Below are positions 62,885 to 64,000 of a stretch of 64,000 bases of DNA, piece by piece. This DNA comes from Nostoc sp. TCL240-02. GTDB lineage: Bacteria > Cyanobacteriota > Cyanobacteriia > Cyanobacteriales > Nostocaceae. Under the pieces are notes generated by a model. It saw only the letters and a list, made by a program, of their open reading frames with translations, was not told the origin of the DNA and ran no database searches. The stretch covers positions 7,373,001-7,437,000 of the forward strand of contig NZ_CP040094.1 in the NCBI RefSeq assembly GCF_013343235.1, in the 5' to 3' direction. The stretch's first letter is position 1, and each line of letters opens with the position of its first letter. The position numbers and the translations under genes were made by a program.

Positions 62885-62898
62885 AGTACTAATGTTCT
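62885..62898 (+). promoter_or_regulatory. LexA operator of lexA
   Basis: AGTACTAATGTTCT fits the cyanobacterial LexA box RGTAC-N3-DGTWCB at every position. It sits 32 bp before the lexA start codon, so LexA probably represses its own gene. Confidence 0.8.
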
Positions 62899-62929
62899 AG
62901 AGACATTAATAATTACTTCCCGCAAATTT

Positions 62930-63535
62930 ATGGAACGTCTAACAGAAGCTCAACAAGAACTTTACGAATGGTTGGCAGAATACATCAGAACGCACCAGCA
63001 TTCGCCTTCTATTCGGCAAATGATGCAAGCGATGAACCTGAAGTCACCAGCACCAATTCAAAGCCGTTTAGAGCATTTACGCACTAAAGGATATATTGAA
63101 TGGGCTGAAGGACAAGCGCGAACAATTCGGATTTTGCGTCCTGTGAAGCAAGGTGTACCAATTTTGGGCACGATCGCGGCTGGTGGTTTAATAGAACCGT
63201 TTACTGATGCTGTAGATCATTTAGACTTTTCTAATTTTGATTTACCTCCCCAAACCTACGCTTTGCGCGTAGCTGGCGATAGTATGATTGAAGATTTAAT
63301 TACTGATGGCGATGTGGTATTTCTGCGTCCAGTAGCAGAACCAAATCATTTAAAAAATGGTACTATCGTCGCCGCCAGAGTAGATGGATTTGGTACAACA
63401 TTAAAACGTTTTTATCGCCAAGGCGATCGCGTTACCCTTAAACCAGCAAATCCCAAGTACAATCCCATAGAAGTCAGCGCTATGCAAGTGCAGGTGCAAG
63501 GTTCACTCATTGGTGTTTGGCGTGGTTACAACTGA
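62930..63535 (+). CDS. lexA: LexA repressor
   Basis: This 201-residue SOS repressor and self-cleaving serine peptidase has an N-terminal winged helix-turn-helix (TEAQQELYEWLAEYIRTHQH then SPSIRQMMQAMNLKSPAPIQ). The cleavage site is Ala84-Gly85 (LGTIAAGGLIEP). The catalytic Ser is S118 (VAGDSMIEDLI) and the Lys K159 (GTTLKRF). All residues for autolysis are present, unlike some cyanobacterial LexA proteins that have lost them, so a true DNA-damage response is possible. The LexA box upstream supports autoregulation. A helicase gene starts 100 nt downstream in the same direction. Confidence 0.96.
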   Translation: MERLTEAQQELYEWLAEYIRTHQHSPSIRQMMQAMNLKSPAPIQSRLEHLRTKGYIEWAEGQARTIRILRPVKQGVPILGTIAAGGLIEPFTDAVDHLDFSNFDLPPQTYALRVAGDSMIEDLITDGDVVFLRPVAEPNHLKNGTIVAARVDGFGTTLKRFYRQGDRVTLKPANPKYNPIEVSAMQVQVQGSLIGVWRGYN

Positions 63536-63537
63536 GT

Positions 63538-63630
63538 AATGGGGAGTGGGGAATAGGGAATGGGGAATGGGGAATGGGAAAGATAAGTACCAATGACTGA
63601 TGAGCAATGACCAATGACTAATGACTAAAT
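63538..63630. repeat. GGGGAATG and CCAATGACTA tandem repeats
   Basis: Four to five GGGGAATG-type units (63540-63578) are followed by AATGACTAATGACTAA (63611-63627), the complement of repeats at 42733-42808. They fill the gap between lexA and the helicase gene. Confidence 0.7.
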
Positions 63631-63634
63631 AAAT

Positions 63635-64000
63635 ATGTACCTGACGCAAAATTCAGTGCAACAACTGCCCACTTTCCGGTTGAAATTACCATTTACAAGG
63701 GAAAGTAAGGGCAGTTATCACACGCAACCATTACCAGGATGCCCAAGAATGCCTCCGTCTCTGCAATTGCGGCAATATCAGCGCCAAGCGATCGCTAGCT
63801 GGTTTACCAACAATGGCAGAGGGACGCTGAAAATGGCTACTGGTAGTGGTAAAACGATTACCGCATTAGCGATCGCTTGTGAATTGTATCAACAGATTAA
63901 TTTACAAGTTCTGGTGGTGGTGTGTCCCTATCGTCATCTCGTCACTCAATGGGCGCGAGAATGCGAAAAATTTAATTTGCAACCCATTTTAGCTTTTGAA
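63635..64000 (+). CDS. SF2 DEAD/DEAH-type helicase, 3'-truncated by window edge
   Basis: The frame opens at the ATG at 63635 and is still open at the last base (122 codons). After a 50-residue lead it has the Q-motif-like SLQLRQYQRQAIASWF, Walker A LKMATGSGKTITALAIA and motif Ia-like VVVCPYRHLVTQWARECEKF. This is the start of a superfamily 2 restriction- or repair-type helicase of the ERCC3/RAD25-like or HsdR-like group. The location after lexA hints at DNA repair, but there is no LexA box before it. The rest of the protein, including any nuclease, lies outside the window. Confidence 0.85.
   Translation, partial: MYLTQNSVQQLPTFRLKLPFTRESKGSYHTQPLPGCPRMPPSLQLRQYQRQAIASWFTNNGRGTLKMATGSGKTITALAIACELYQQINLQVLVVVCPYRHLVTQWARECEKFNLQPILAFE

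Noticed and set aside
62740..62925. 61-codon minus-strand frame between argF and lexA
   Set aside because: It lies over the LexA box and promoter region, is AT-driven and lacks protein-like signals.

Overview
The window is chromosomal DNA from a filamentous, probably heterocyst-forming cyanobacterium of the Nostoc type. The evidence is the density of HIP1 octamers (GCGATCGC), cyanobacteria-specific genes (thf1/psb29, a CpcT/CpeT-type bilin lyase, ycf34, a PII protein with the RGSEY T-loop, a CAAD-bearing valyl-tRNA synthetase), short dispersed repeats, heptamer tandem repeats between genes, and several small foldback elements. Functional names below come from motif and family recognition by eye; no database search was run.

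Layout. 1-12 kb: the 3' part of valS with its membrane-anchor insertion, small cyanobacterial hypotheticals, a thioredoxin, and a double-ATPase peptide ABC protein, separated by long repeat-rich spacers. 12-23 kb: two MITE-like elements, a GH15/phosphorylase-kinase-like protein, a broken GxxExxY gene, an ExbB-ExbD pair, thf1, a bilin lyase, a dead IS982-type element and an MlaE-type permease. 23-33 kb: a PotA-like ATPase, an IS5-type element inserted just upstream of the first of two tandem PBP2 genes, a serine beta-lactamase-like protein, a VanY-type carboxypeptidase, a broken AEC transporter and tsaB; this is largely a cell-wall block. 33-44 kb: ycf34, cca, a stand-alone receiver, a TPR protein, a broken substrate-binding protein, an FAD oxidoreductase, thiD, glnB, rdgB and a phosphohexomutase. 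44.5-53.5 kb: the main accessory region, with a 1857-residue NACHT-TPR protein, a partner P-loop ATPase, and a ParM-like actin with a ribbon-helix-helix/coiled-coil partner. 53.7-64 kb: DedA, a Gfo/Idh/MocA oxidoreductase, queC, a CNNM/CorC-type protein between inverted repeats, two tRNA genes, pyrE, argF, lexA with a clear LexA box, and the start of an SF2 helicase.

Genes that appear to work together are PBP2-PBP2-beta-lactamase-like-VanY (peptidoglycan), ExbB-ExbD (proton-driven energy transduction), the ParM-like/adaptor pair (filament-based segregation), and the NACHT-TPR/P-loop ATPase pair. The last pair is the best candidate for an undescribed system. Its TPR region is built from eight units on an exact 240-bp period, which suggests recent amplification of a recognition surface.

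Mobile and repeat DNA is a main theme. One short dispersed repeat family has inserted inside two genes, keeping frame in the dead transposase and adding an in-frame stop in the AEC gene. A small element near 12.1 kb carries the same terminal repeats as the IS982-type element at 20.6 kb. Near-identical inverted copies of a G/C-rich repeat flank the CNNM gene.
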